Assembly: GCA_039105265.1 (NCBI GenBank)
Contig: JAPFFF010000009.1
Span: forward strand, 3,162,001-3,226,000
Direction of reading: 5' to 3'
Source: Tritrichomonas musculus
Lineage: Eukaryota; Parabasalia; Tritrichomonadida; Tritrichomonadidae
DNA: 64,000 nt
Under the pieces are notes generated by a model. That model saw only the letters and a list, made by a program, of their open reading frames with translations. It was not told the DNA's origin and did no database searches. The translations under genes were made by a program, and so were the position numbers. Below, piece after piece: positions 19,584-30,087 of this stretch (its first letter is position 1; every line of letters begins with the position of its first letter).

Positions 19584-21974
19584 ATGTCTACTTCTGACGA
19601 TCCAAAAGCCTTTTTCGAACAATTAAAAGTTGATCTAGCAAAATATCTTTTATCACTTGACGATTTTGAAATTCAAAAGGAAATTGGAATTGGTGGCTAT
19701 GGAAGAGTTTTTTTGGCACGTCAGAAGGATAATAACAAACAAGTTGCAATTAAAGAGTGGATTATTGAAAATTTAACAGGAAGAAAACTTCTTTATTTTT
19801 GCCGCGAAATTCAAATTTTTTCTAAAAACGACCATCCTTTTCTTCTTCCTTTTATTGGCTTTACAGCTACACCGCCATATTCTATCATCACAGAATACAT
19901 GCAAAACGGTTCCCTTCATTCTGTGCTAAGAGATAATCCTCAATCATTTTTTTCTCCTGATCAAAAAAATATGATTGCAATGGGTATTGCAGCAGGGATG
20001 TCCCGCTTACATGAACAAAATATAATACACCGAGATCTTAAATCACAAAACGTTTTAATGGATGAAAACCTTCTTCCCAAAGTTTGCGATTTTGGAGTAT
20101 CGAGAATTATGGCAAGTTATGAAAATGAGCCAGTTACACAAAAGGTTGGAACGCCTGCATGGATGGCACCAGAATTTTTCGGTCCAAGCGAATATTCAAA
20201 TAAAGTTGATGTTTATTCATACGCACTTATTCTTTGGGAACTTGAAACAGGAAAAACTCCATTTCGGGGCCTCCGTCCACCACAAATTATGGATATAGTA
20301 TATAATCGTCATGAAAGGCCACCAATTCCACCACAAACTAGTCATTCACTTAAAAAATTAATACAACTTTGTTGGAGTCAGAAGCCATCTGATCGTCCAA
20401 GTTTCGCAACAATATTTGAATGGTTTGCCATTGGAAAAGTTACCTTTCTGAACGCAAAACCGGAATCAGCTCAACGAATAGTTCATATTTTAGACCAATG
20501 GGAATCTCAGCAACCTACAGAATCAAAAGCTCCACCAGTTGTTCCTAATATTCCAGAACTTTTTCTCAACAAAGATACAGCAAATCTTATTGAATACACA
20601 AAGAACCTGAATAAAGATAATTGCACCGAATTTTTTGATGCAATTCTTGAAATTTTGAACAGTTCGGCATCAAGCGATATCATTGCAAATGCTCTTTTTG
20701 AGCTTCTCAAGCTTATCACGTCAAAGCAAGACTGTCTAGATTTATATATAAAACGAAGAGACTATCTCAAACTTCCTTTTGAAAACAGAGAAACTGGTTC
20801 CCTAGCATTATCATGCTTAATACCGATCTTTGAAAAACATCACGAACTGGCCACAACTGATTTAGTTAAACAACTTGATACAATAGTACCCCTTTTTTCT
20901 CTGAAGGTTGTTCGTCTTTATTCAATTCTTTGCGATTTTTTCACTGATTCTAATGTTGACTGGACAATTCTTGATTCTCTCATAATGCGATCAGAAACAT
21001 TTATCGAGCAACAAGCAGCAAAACCTTTAATACATACATTATACAAGTTAGTTTCAAGAATTCGCTCTGTTCGAGAAGGAAGATTAAAATATATTCTCGG
21101 AATTTTTGCAAATTGCCTTGAGTCGCAAGATACAGAAATTGTTTTGACAGCATATTCAGCAATTATTGCTCTCCAACCATCTGCTGTACCAATTTCATCA
21201 GAAACTTTAATTAACCATTTAAAAAGTTCCAACAATTCAATTTCACTTTCATGCCTACAACTTCTTTCATTTTCATGGCCAGAACTTCCAACAAAAGAAC
21301 TTGTTGAAACAATTTTGAAGATGGCAAAAGGTTCAAAATGGGCTTCAATTTCAATTTTGAATCTTTGCAAATGTCCTCAAGCTTTGCGAGTAATGCTATC
21401 GCTATCTAGTTTTTGGCTTTCAACAGAATCAAAATTGGAAGAAACATTTCAATTACAAATTATTCTCGCTTTACTAATTAATCCTCAAAATAGAAACTCT
21501 GTTTCAATGAATGATGATATTCCTCAATTTTTCGATCGAATTATTAAAACGCAAAAGATCGAGTATATCGAGACTTTGTGTTCAGCAATTCGAATGATAC
21601 CAACTACACCGGAATTTATAGGAAAGCTGTCAGCTTCAAACTTTATCAATGATTATTTTAAAATCATGATTGCTCTAAATTTGGAACAGGTCTATATGAA
21701 AGGATATTTGTTGTTTGATAAACTTTGTAAGTTCGCATTTATTCCAGAATCATTAATGCTGCTTGATGTATCGGTTAGACATTTAAAAGAATGTCCTAAC
21801 TTACAAAAATTTGCTTTAGAATTTTTAACTGTTCTTTCTAATTATCCATCAGCTGTTGAAGAGATGAAAAAATTGCGGGTTCCGCAAATACTAAAGCAAG
21901 GTCATTTTGATGAAGAAATGAATGAAAACAAGGCTGTTTTACTGAATAACATAAGTAATAACGTTGCTCATTGA
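19584..21974 (+). CDS. TKL-type protein kinase with helical-repeat C-terminal region
   Basis: 796 residues. Kinase domain about residues 30-285: Gly loop IGIGGYGRVFLA, VAIK lysine K57, catalytic HRDLKSQN with D151, CDFG with D169, activation segment ending GTPAWMAPE, then DVYSYALILWELETGKTPF and CW..KPSDRPSF. HRDLKSxNxL together with GTPxWMAPE and the DVYSYAxxLWEL segment is typical of the tyrosine kinase-like (TKL) group, which phosphorylates Ser/Thr; all catalytic residues are present. Residues about 310-796 are leucine-rich helical, probably ARM/HEAT-like repeats, a layout common in trichomonad TKL kinases. No membrane segment, so cytosolic. The start ATG 19584 follows a possible initiator. 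Substrate unknown. Confidence 0.9.
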   Translation: MSTSDDPKAFFEQLKVDLAKYLLSLDDFEIQKEIGIGGYGRVFLARQKDNNKQVAIKEWIIENLTGRKLLYFCREIQIFSKNDHPFLLPFIGFTATPPYSIITEYMQNGSLHSVLRDNPQSFFSPDQKNMIAMGIAAGMSRLHEQNIIHRDLKSQNVLMDENLLPKVCDFGVSRIMASYENEPVTQKVGTPAWMAPEFFGPSEYSNKVDVYSYALILWELETGKTPFRGLRPPQIMDIVYNRHERPPIPPQTSHSLKKLIQLCWSQKPSDRPSFATIFEWFAIGKVTFLNAKPESAQRIVHILDQWESQQPTESKAPPVVPNIPELFLNKDTANLIEYTKNLNKDNCTEFFDAILEILNSSASSDIIANALFELLKLITSKQDCLDLYIKRRDYLKLPFENRETGSLALSCLIPIFEKHHELATTDLVKQLDTIVPLFSLKVVRLYSILCDFFTDSNVDWTILDSLIMRSETFIEQQAAKPLIHTLYKLVSRIRSVREGRLKYILGIFANCLESQDTEIVLTAYSAIIALQPSAVPISSETLINHLKSSNNSISLSCLQLLSFSWPELPTKELVETILKMAKGSKWASISILNLCKCPQALRVMLSLSSFWLSTESKLEETFQLQIILALLINPQNRNSVSMNDDIPQFFDRIIKTQKIEYIETLCSAIRMIPTTPEFIGKLSASNFINDYFKIMIALNLEQVYMKGYLLFDKLCKFAFIPESLMLLDVSVRHLKECPNLQKFALEFLTVLSNYPSAVEEMKKLRVPQILKQGHFDEEMNENKAVLLNNISNNVAH

Positions 21975-22381
21975 AAGCAACATAAATAATTGTTATATAT
22001 TAGTTCTGTATGTTATTAATAATAAAAATGTTTTATACTCTAATAGATCAGAATTTTTTTTATGTTTTTGAGTCAATAAGTTCAATAAATATTCAATTTT
22101 GGATGGTAAGTGAAGTATTGAAATATCTTATTACCTATCATATTATTTAGAGATATCACATTTATTTTATTATAAAAATTAAAATAAATTTAATAAATTT
22201 GTTATATAAAATAAGTTTAATACAAAATAGCAAATAACAATCGTAAAGAATATTTATTCATGAGTATCAATTTATTTTTCTTATTTGAGAAATATAGTTT
22301 CAAAAAATAGAATAAATCTATCAATTCATATCAATTTGGTTAACTACTGGAAATTGAAAATAAAATCATCATAAAAAAAAA
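21975..22381. other. Intergenic between kinase and Rab genes
   Basis: AT-rich, no structure noted apart from a possible initiator TCATAA at 22369-22374. Confidence 0.5.
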
Positions 22382-23038
22382 ATGGATGCTAGCAATCAAG
22401 ATGATTCACAAGCTCAGCGCGTCTTAAAGATAATTGTCGTTGGCGATATGGGAACTGGCAAAACAGCAATTATAAGAAAGTTTGTTGAAGGCAATTTTTC
22501 AGAATATTATAGAATCACAATTGGCGTTGATTTTGCAAATAAAGTTGTTCAATGGAACGATACGACAACAGTAGATGTACAACTATGGGATATATCTGGC
22601 CAAGAACGTTTTGGCAACATGACAGGCGTCTATTATCGAGAATCTGTTGGTGCTATCGTTGTTTTTGATGTTACAAGAAATCCTACTTTTGATACAACAA
22701 AAGTATGGAAAAAAGACATAGACGAAAAAGTACAGACTTCCGAAGGACAGCCTGTACCAACTCTTTTGCTTGGAAATAAAATTGATTTAATGGGCTCTAC
22801 TGAAAATTGGGAAAAAAGGCGTATTGAAATCGAGGAATATACAAAAGAAAACAATTTTCTTTCATTTTTTGAAACTTCTGCCAAAGATGGTACAAATTTA
22901 AATGAATCTATCATGATGCTTGTTGATTATATTATGAAAAACAATATAGAAAGCGAAAGCTCAAGAGAACTTAATCCAGGAGTCAACATTGCTGATACTT
23001 CTAATTCTCAAAAACCTGAAAAAGGTGGTTGTTGTTGA
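22382..23038 (+). CDS. Rab32/38-like small GTPase
   Basis: 218 residues. G1 GDMGTGKT (residues 21-28), switch I TIGVDFANK, G3 WDISGQERFGNMTGVYYRES with catalytic Gln, G4 GNKIDL, G5 ETSAKDG, and a C-terminal GGCC for double geranylgeranylation. The switch II run WDIxGQERFGNMTxVYY followed by GAxVVFDVTRxxTF is the signature of the Rab32/38 subfamily, which works on lysosome-related, endosomal and mitochondrial membranes. All nucleotide-binding motifs are intact. The ATG lies directly after an A-run with a possible initiator 13 bases upstream. Subfamily placement rests on the switch II motif. Confidence 0.92.
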   Translation: MDASNQDDSQAQRVLKIIVVGDMGTGKTAIIRKFVEGNFSEYYRITIGVDFANKVVQWNDTTTVDVQLWDISGQERFGNMTGVYYRESVGAIVVFDVTRNPTFDTTKVWKKDIDEKVQTSEGQPVPTLLLGNKIDLMGSTENWEKRRIEIEEYTKENNFLSFFETSAKDGTNLNESIMMLVDYIMKNNIESESSRELNPGVNIADTSNSQKPEKGGCC

Positions 23039-24339
23039 AAAAGATCTGATACCATCTCATTTTCCCCCATAAATGTAATCATTAAAAAGAAAAAAATGTA
23101 TCATTTCGATTTGATTCGTATTTACTTTCTTTTTCATTTAGTTATTTTTAATTTGAAAATAATTAAAATTTTATTTTTAAAAGCTCTTGATTTGATACAA
23201 CATGCATACTTCATATTAATAACATACACACTTATTTCATCAGAAAATAATTCTGCTTATTCATTAAATTTTTCAATATAATTATCTTGATAAGCAGTAT
23301 AGGAATTAATTATGAATATTCAAAAGAAAATGAATATATATTTAATTGGATACTATTTTTGTTCAAAGATGTTTAAATTGATCTTGAAACAATTTCATTA
23401 ATGAATATAAATCATAGAAATCCTTTTACGTTATTAGCAGTCTTATAATAATATTAATAATATTAATAATATTTTACTAATGCATGCTTAATATATAAAT
23501 TGTTTTAAAGGATGCTTTATAGTACCAAATATAGGTGGGCAGAACTGTAGACACTAAACCGTTTATAATTTTTTCAAAATTTGGGTTTAGGAAAACGTTG
23601 ATTTTGAATATTTAATATTTATCGTTTGAATTTTTATTGAGCGCAAATATAATAAAACTTTTGATCTATTAGATTTATTATAATTATTATTTTAAATGAG
23701 AAATTTATGTTTTTTAAAATCTGAATTGAGAACTTTACATGATTTCCTCTCAATTTCAAATCCGACTTTTCTATCCAATTTCATAACAAATTTTTGAAAT
23801 ATTGATAAAATCATCGTTATTATATATGTATTTTCTGATGGATAAATTTCATTGAGTTTGGTGCGCTACATTTTTCGTAACAGAAATATGATTTACTGAT
23901 TTAAGTTAATTTTTTAGAAACATAAATTTCTAATGATGATTATCAATATTAAATAGGATATTTTAGGTTTTGGAGCTTCATTTCATCAAATCATCAAAAA
24001 AATTACATATCCAGTATAATTTATAATGGCTAAGTCCAACTTTATTAGGCAATAAATTCCAATTTATACCAACCAAAAAGCAAATATATGCTATTTTTTA
24101 TGATATAAATGATTAATAAAATGATTTTATAGAAAAGTTGTAATAAAATTATACATAGTTAAAAATTTGCTTATGACGATCAGCATTTGAATTCAAAAGT
24201 CATCATTTTTTTATAGTAATATCTTGTTTTCTAGGCCATTAAATAAATCATAATTCGAATTTTAATTTTATTATCTGTTTTTAAATAAGATATATTAATT
24301 ATTATCATATTTATTATATATTCGCTAGTTTCGCCCTTC
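23039..24339. other. Intergenic, AT-rich
   Basis: No gene. A short AATATT tandem stretch lies near 23450-23475. TAGGTGGGCAGAAC near 23533 resembles the flank of the MITE at 24340 but no paired end was found. Confidence 0.45.
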
Positions 24340-24833
24340 TAGGTGGGTAGACTTGTTATTCTCCGATTCTCTAGATCGATAATTGATTGACTTTTTGATA
24401 TCGATACATAAATATGCACAGATTCTCGAGATCGATTTCAGAGATCGAGAATTTTTTTTCTCAGCTTTTGATATCAGAATTTTCAATTAAACTTTTTGAT
24501 AAAAATATGATCGTATTTTAATCTCAAATATTTCATAAAAAAGAATGTATTTTTTGATTTTAATCTTAAAATATACATCAATGCATTATATTATTTATTT
24601 TTAAATATTATAAAATCACAAATAACAATTATAAAAGAAAATAAATATGTTTGAGATCTCGAGATCTCGGTAATTGATATCAAGTTTACAATTATTTTCA
24701 TATCACATTTCATATATGATATCTTGATAATAGATAATCTCGATATCAGATTTTAAAACTGATAATCGAGTATCAGATGCAAAAAAGTGACGTTTTTGAT
24801 ATCGATTCTCAAAATAACAAGTCTATAGATGGG
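24340..24833. mobile_element. MITE with TAGACTTGTTATT ends and 8-bp target duplication
   Basis: A 478-bp element (24348-24825) with 13-bp perfect terminal inverted repeats TAGACTTGTTATT. Flanks TAGGTGGG (24340-24347) and TAGATGGG (24826-24833) are an 8-bp target duplication with one mismatch, pointing to the hAT superfamily. The inside is crowded with GATATC, TCGAGA and ATCGAT motifs and has no coding capacity. A truncated copy, inverted relative to this one, lies at 61099-61303, which confirms a dispersed family. Confidence 0.8.
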
Positions 24834-25989
24834 CCACTTTTTTTTTGACTTTAAAAAAGTTCTTTTTTTCTTCGAATTTTAATAATTATTCAGCAATTTC
24901 ATAATATATATTTATATAACACATATATAATAGGATGCAGTTGCTAAATTAAGTTTTGAACTAATATTCATCAACTTTTTTTTTTCACATGATATGCAAT
25001 ATCACAAGTTCAAATGAATTAAAATACATATTTCTATTATTTTATGATATTATCTATGTCATACATCAAGATTGATCTGGAAAAAATATAAAATAATTAA
25101 TAGATTTCTCTAAAAAGTTAAAAAAAGGTATTTTTAATTTTCAGAAGTATATAAAAAAAATTGAATGTTTTCTTTTTTGATATTTAGTTTCTTCATCGCC
25201 AAAGCTTTTTATTGATATAGTTAGTTATAACATAACTTCAAAGATAATCGTTAGTTGGAAAAAATATTCAAAAAGTTGAATTAGTTAACGGAATTATTCA
25301 ATTTTTATAAACGGTCAAACAATAAATTTTCTCTCAATTTATAAAAATAGCTTTCAATTATTTTTTATATTTTTTCCCTAATTGAAATTTGTCATTTTTT
25401 TGTGAGAAGCACTTCAGAAAAAGTTTCAAAAAATAAAAATTTATTCTGAGCGATACAAGAAATTTCGGCTTATTTTATTCCCTTCATTCGCATTAATTCT
25501 GTAAATAAATAAGCTCCGAAGAGAGATTTCTTAAAAAAAAATTAAAAGGATTTTAATTTAATATTATTTGGCATACCTTTTTTGAATCTCTTAGTAATTA
25601 TAATTTATTTATTTATTTCAATCTATTATAATTCTTATATTATAATTTATTTATGATTTTATTTTAAAGAAAGCAAGATGCTTTTGCATAAAAATTTGGA
25701 AAATATATTATACTTATTTTTATTTTTGAATATATTTGGTTAAAAAATGCTTTTAAAAAGTTCTTCTATGTCATATTCATTTTTATTTTTATCTTTAAAT
25801 TCTCAAAATATATTAATTTTCGGTTAAGAAAAGCAAACTTATATTAGAATAATTAAAAAATTAAAACAAAAATATGCTCATTTTTACAATAAAAAAACAT
25901 TTAAATTTCAGACAATCAATTGTTGCTACTTTTTGACCACTTCAACCTTCACAAAATCATTCATAAATTATTTGCAATTCCTTAAAATC
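24834..25989. other. Intergenic, AT-rich
   Basis: No gene. ACTTTTTGA at 25928-25936 and a possible initiator TCATAA at 25961-25966 precede the next ATG. Confidence 0.5.
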
Positions 25990-28494
25990 ATGTTACCAGA
26001 ATCTGATATTGAACGCTTCAATTTTCTGAAAATGCATTCACCACCAGCCGTGGATGACCTTTTGAAAAAAATATACACCGATATCGACAAAAAACGAATA
26101 GAGATACTTGAAGCCGAACGTTTTATTAACCTTTCTCTTTTGACTCGAACAACAAAATATCCTGAAAAATTTATGCTGCCAATGAATGAATTTATAGCAA
26201 TGCTTGAAAATCAGGTTGTTTTAACTTCAGAGGAAATAGACCCTTCCTTTGTTCAGCATACTTCATTACTCATCAGCTATGTTTATGGCAATATTGATCA
26301 ATTAGTTAAAGGCGTTGCCGCAATGAGCCAGTCTGAAGAATTTCCATTTATTGTATCGTCTATGCTTCCTTCAATTTTTGGCTTTTTTATATCTGCTGAA
26401 TATATGCAGTATGCACTTAATTTTTACAAAACTTTTATACGTACGCAAAAAAAGAATTTGTCTCTCATCGTTATTCAGCCTTTCTTCTGCTCAATTTTTA
26501 CGTACCGTTACATTGAAAACGTAATGGAATCTTTTTTAATTAAATTTGGTACAGAAACAATCCGTAAAAATGAACCATTCCCTCAAGAATTCATGAATAA
26601 GTATTCAAATTTGCTAACAAAATTACTTATTGAAGCATTGCCACTTTTACCAGCAGCTTTCTTCGAAATTTTTAAGACCGTTTTAGAAGATAAATGGAAC
26701 AAAACAAAATTAGTTCATTTATTTTTTTCGAGTTTCCTTAAGCCCCAATTTTTAATGTATCTAAGATCATCACCATTTAATGATGAAGGATATGTTCGAC
26801 AAATCATTGATAATATTGCACGAAATGATAAATATTTTACACAAATTATTAATTCATGGTATATAGCAATTCCGAAATATGAAATTTTCCCAATTTATAC
26901 ACCTTTTAAGCAAGTATTTGTTACATTATTTTTAAGCATTGCTGATGTCATGATGACGACAACTTGTCTGTTGAAAGGTGGGACATTACCTGGCGTTCTC
27001 GATGATATGAGTTGCTTTAAGTATGGGCCAGAAATCAAATTCAACCCTTTGATTGTTCGCATATATACAAAAGAATTAAAAGTACTGCCGCCGAAAGTTG
27101 ATCCTTTGATAATGCCACTTTCTAATCCAATAGAAAGTAATCCAAACTTTGATAGAACTTATCGAGCAATGAAATCAGTTATTCCCAAAACAACAACAGT
27201 ATTTGAAGAGCTTTTAAAGCACGAAAATCAAACTACAGAATTTACCAATTATGCTCTACAAAAAGCAATTGCCGAAAAGCAAAGTCAAATCGAATCTCTT
27301 GAGAATTATTTGGTCGCAAAATATTATCACAATCGTTTAATCGATCTTCGTGAAATTGTCAGAAGCAGGGAAGATTTTATCAAAATTCCATTTGTCTTGC
27401 AAATTGCACAAAGTGGCAAATCTTTCAAGGATGTTTCTCAAACATTTCTTTCAAATCATGCCAAACGAGTTTTATTCTTGTGCACTATTAAGAAGAATGT
27501 ACACTATGTTTATGACGAACTTATTATAGACTTTAGAAATTTAATTAAAAGCTGGGACCAACTCTCTTTTAGTAGACGAAAAAATTGTGAGCTTAATTTT
27601 GTAAATACAATGTCAAAATCAAGGCAAGAAAACTTCTGGCAGGCTTGTAATATTATTTCTTGTTTAACTCGCGTACCTATATATCGAACTTTCGAACTTT
27701 TAATGAAGGCGATTAAAATGATTTATCTTATTAATTCTGAAAGATTTCATGATTTATTAAGAACTGCCATGATTTTTTCAAAATCAAAATTTGTTCCTCT
27801 TGTTTTTGAACTTCAAAATGAATTTGCAATTAAAAATATGACTTTTAGAGAAATGCTTTATGAAAATGAGTACGAAATATGGATTGCATTTGAAAGCTTT
27901 TTACTTACTTATGCAAACGGAAATCCAGAAAAAAATGAAAATAATGATACTCGCGATGCGTTTATTCAAGTTAGCAATAAGATTGTAACTGTTGTTGCCA
28001 ATTTAATTGCTGCACAATCAAAGAAGAAAACTTCCAAATTCAAAGAAAAGACCGTAGAATTCTTTGAAAAACAAAAAGAAAAGCTTAAAAAGGAGAAAAT
28101 TGAAAAGGAGAAGCAAAGAAGAGAAAAGCAAGCTAGACTGAAGCTTAAAAAAGAGCAAATGCAAAAAGAAAAATTAGAAAAATTAAAGATGAAAAAAGAA
28201 AAACAAGAAAAGCAAGAAATGATTACAATTAAAAAAGGTAAAGACCAAAAAATTGATGAAGAATTCAGTACTGAGGATACAGAAGAAACCGAAGATCCTA
28301 CTGAATGGAAAGAAGAAGAAGAGGAAGACTTAGAAGAACGAATGGAAAAAGATATTGAAGTGAATTTAGAAAAAGAATTTGAAGAGAAACTTGAAAAAGA
28401 AATAGAAAAAGAACTAAGATTGAGAGAAGAAGAAGAAGATTTTACAACAAAAGAAGATAACGATGATACGGGAAAAACAACAGATTTACTGTAA
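25990..28494 (+). CDS. Unknown helical protein with Lys/Glu-rich tail
   Basis: 834 residues from the first ATG (25990). The frame is open 57 bases further to a TTG, but a possible initiator 27 bases upstream supports the ATG. Residues about 1-680 are helical and rich in Phe, Leu and Ile with no low complexity (for example SYVYGNIDQLVKGVAAM and FREMLYENEYEIWIAFESFLLTYANGN). Residues about 690-834 are a charged KEK/EEE tail, first basic (KEKLKKEKIEKEKQRREKQ), then acidic (EEEEEDLEERMEKDIE), likely a long single helix or coiled coil. No signal or membrane span. I do not recognise the domain; its size and tail recall trichomonad-specific helical-repeat proteins. The purine-rich tail creates a spurious long frame on the other strand. 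Confidence 0.8.
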   Translation: MLPESDIERFNFLKMHSPPAVDDLLKKIYTDIDKKRIEILEAERFINLSLLTRTTKYPEKFMLPMNEFIAMLENQVVLTSEEIDPSFVQHTSLLISYVYGNIDQLVKGVAAMSQSEEFPFIVSSMLPSIFGFFISAEYMQYALNFYKTFIRTQKKNLSLIVIQPFFCSIFTYRYIENVMESFLIKFGTETIRKNEPFPQEFMNKYSNLLTKLLIEALPLLPAAFFEIFKTVLEDKWNKTKLVHLFFSSFLKPQFLMYLRSSPFNDEGYVRQIIDNIARNDKYFTQIINSWYIAIPKYEIFPIYTPFKQVFVTLFLSIADVMMTTTCLLKGGTLPGVLDDMSCFKYGPEIKFNPLIVRIYTKELKVLPPKVDPLIMPLSNPIESNPNFDRTYRAMKSVIPKTTTVFEELLKHENQTTEFTNYALQKAIAEKQSQIESLENYLVAKYYHNRLIDLREIVRSREDFIKIPFVLQIAQSGKSFKDVSQTFLSNHAKRVLFLCTIKKNVHYVYDELIIDFRNLIKSWDQLSFSRRKNCELNFVNTMSKSRQENFWQACNIISCLTRVPIYRTFELLMKAIKMIYLINSERFHDLLRTAMIFSKSKFVPLVFELQNEFAIKNMTFREMLYENEYEIWIAFESFLLTYANGNPEKNENNDTRDAFIQVSNKIVTVVANLIAAQSKKKTSKFKEKTVEFFEKQKEKLKKEKIEKEKQRREKQARLKLKKEQMQKEKLEKLKMKKEKQEKQEMITIKKGKDQKIDEEFSTEDTEETEDPTEWKEEEEEDLEERMEKDIEVNLEKEFEEKLEKEIEKELRLREEEEDFTTKEDNDDTGKTTDLL

Positions 28495-28710
28495 AAATAA
28501 AATAAAAATTGCGGCTTTAAATTATTATTATTATATATTTTTTCTAAAAAGTTTAATGTCATTAATAATATGCTTATTCCTTCTAATAAATGATATTTAT
28601 TGTATAATAATAACGATAATAATATATAAACAACAAAAAAGCTGATGGGGATGATCAATATTGTTTGATCAATTTCCATCAATTGGATAAATGTGATGAA
28701 AAGATTAACA

Positions 28711-29778
28711 CTAAAAAGGTCTACCTTTTGCAGACATTGGCCGAACAATTCTCGGGCCTGATGATGCAAAAACATTTTTAGTCTTTTTTTGACTATTATT
28801 ATTATTAGTCGTGCCACTTGAACTTCTTCCGAATTCCTTAAACGTCCCATAAAATCCATGAGATGTCGGAGGCCTTTCTTCAACAAGGTCCGTAACCATT
28901 TCTGTCATAATATCACCATGGGAGTGCTCTGGTAAGGAACCTTCTGAAAAATCAAGAGGAATAACTGATGGAGGAGGAAGGTCTACGAAAGTAACAGATT
29001 TTTCTGTTTTTGAAAAAGATTGAATAATTTTTGGGGCCGAGCTTGTATCTAAGTTAGAATTCTTAGTGTCATTCTCTAATATTTCAACCGGAGCCATTGA
29101 AATAATAGTATTTTCAGATGTTTGATCACTATTTTTATCGTTTTTAGCTTTTAATTCATTATTATTAATTGTTGTTTTGTTTGATTTTTCTTTCGAAATT
29201 GTTGCTTTTTTGTTGACTTTTGGATTTAGTCTTTTTTCGTCTAAATATACAAGTTGTGGTAGCAATTTTTTTACTTTTTCACGATAATTAGGTTCTTGCG
29301 CAGCAGGGTTGCCAGCCATAGTAAGAGCCCTGAGGCCTGTGCAAAGAGTTAATACTTCGATATTGTCTAGTTGAGTAATTTTATTATCTTCAAGATCAAC
29401 AATAACAAGTTTTTCCATTCCCATTAAATCGCAAACATCTGTGATATTGTTGAATGCAAGATAAAGTTCTTCTAAATTTTGAGAAATTGTTGCTATTCCG
29501 TCAAGTGATGAAATGTTGCATCTTGCAAGTGAAAGAAAACGCAAACTAACAAGCGTACATCCAATGTCGCGGATACTTGGTATAATCGAATTATTTAATC
29601 GTAGCTTTTTGATGTTTGGAAAAGTATCGCCAAGAAACGAAAGAGTGAAATCTCGAGTATCGACTTTTGCTTCCAATGATGTAAGAGTTGTAAAATCATG
29701 ATCACCGCTATATGAAAGCAAGTCATCAGCCTGATCTTGTTCGTTATTCTGAAAAATTAAAATGCAATTAGATATCAT
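28711..29778 (-). CDS. LRRC56/ODA8-like leucine-rich repeat protein
   Basis: 355 residues from ATG 29778 (the frame extends upstream only to a TTG). A compact LRR block near the N-terminus: SLEAKVDTRDFTLSFLGDTF, then IKKLRLNNSIIPSIRDIG, LRFLSLARCNISSLDGIA, LEELYLAFNNITDVCDL, LVIVDLEDNKITQLDNI, LRALTMAGNPAAQEPNY and a YREKVKKLLPQLVYLDEK cap. This order and wording closely resemble LRRC56 (Chlamydomonas ODA8), which helps load outer dynein arms into flagella; trichomonads have flagella, so the role fits. The C-terminal 180 residues are Ser/Thr/Asn-rich and disordered. The acceptor-like TTTTTCAG at the codons just before NNEQDQ raises the chance of a spliced first exon, but no donor or branch site was found. 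Its 3' end converges with the preceding plus-strand gene. Confidence 0.75.
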   Translation of the reverse strand: MISNCILIFQNNEQDQADDLLSYSGDHDFTTLTSLEAKVDTRDFTLSFLGDTFPNIKKLRLNNSIIPSIRDIGCTLVSLRFLSLARCNISSLDGIATISQNLEELYLAFNNITDVCDLMGMEKLVIVDLEDNKITQLDNIEVLTLCTGLRALTMAGNPAAQEPNYREKVKKLLPQLVYLDEKRLNPKVNKKATISKEKSNKTTINNNELKAKNDKNSDQTSENTIISMAPVEILENDTKNSNLDTSSAPKIIQSFSKTEKSVTFVDLPPPSVIPLDFSEGSLPEHSHGDIMTEMVTDLVEERPPTSHGFYGTFKEFGRSSSGTTNNNNSQKKTKNVFASSGPRIVRPMSAKGRPF

Positions 29779-30054
29779 TTCTTTATGGATTTTGTTTTTA
29801 TAATTTCTCAAATTCAACCTTAATCAAAAGTTTCGATATTTTCAATTAAAACTAGTCTGAATTTTCTTATATTAATAAACGTATTTATTTTCAATGAGAA
29901 AATTGCTTTCATAATATCCTATTTCAGATTTATAATGAAACTTTGGAAAACTCAAAGTATTGATGAATTTGTTGAAAAAGTTTTCAAAACATAATCCATA
30001 AATAATCAAAATAATTATCTATAGAATTGATATTCAAAAGTTAATTCTACCATA

Positions 30055-30063
30055 ACTTTTTGA
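30055..30063 (+). promoter_or_regulatory. ACTTTTTGA motif upstream of kinase
   Basis: ACTTTTTGA stands 25 bases before the ATG of the PKB-like kinase. The same motif lies 18-62 bases before the starts at 35800, 8776 and 25990, so it may be a core promoter element. Speculative. Confidence 0.3.
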
Positions 30064-30087
30064 ATCAAAAGAACCTTTAGGTTCAAA

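Noticed and set aside
27966-28886. 306-residue Ser/Phe-rich minus-strand frame
   Set aside because: Antisense of the Lys/Glu-rich tail of the 25990-28494 gene plus intergenic DNA.
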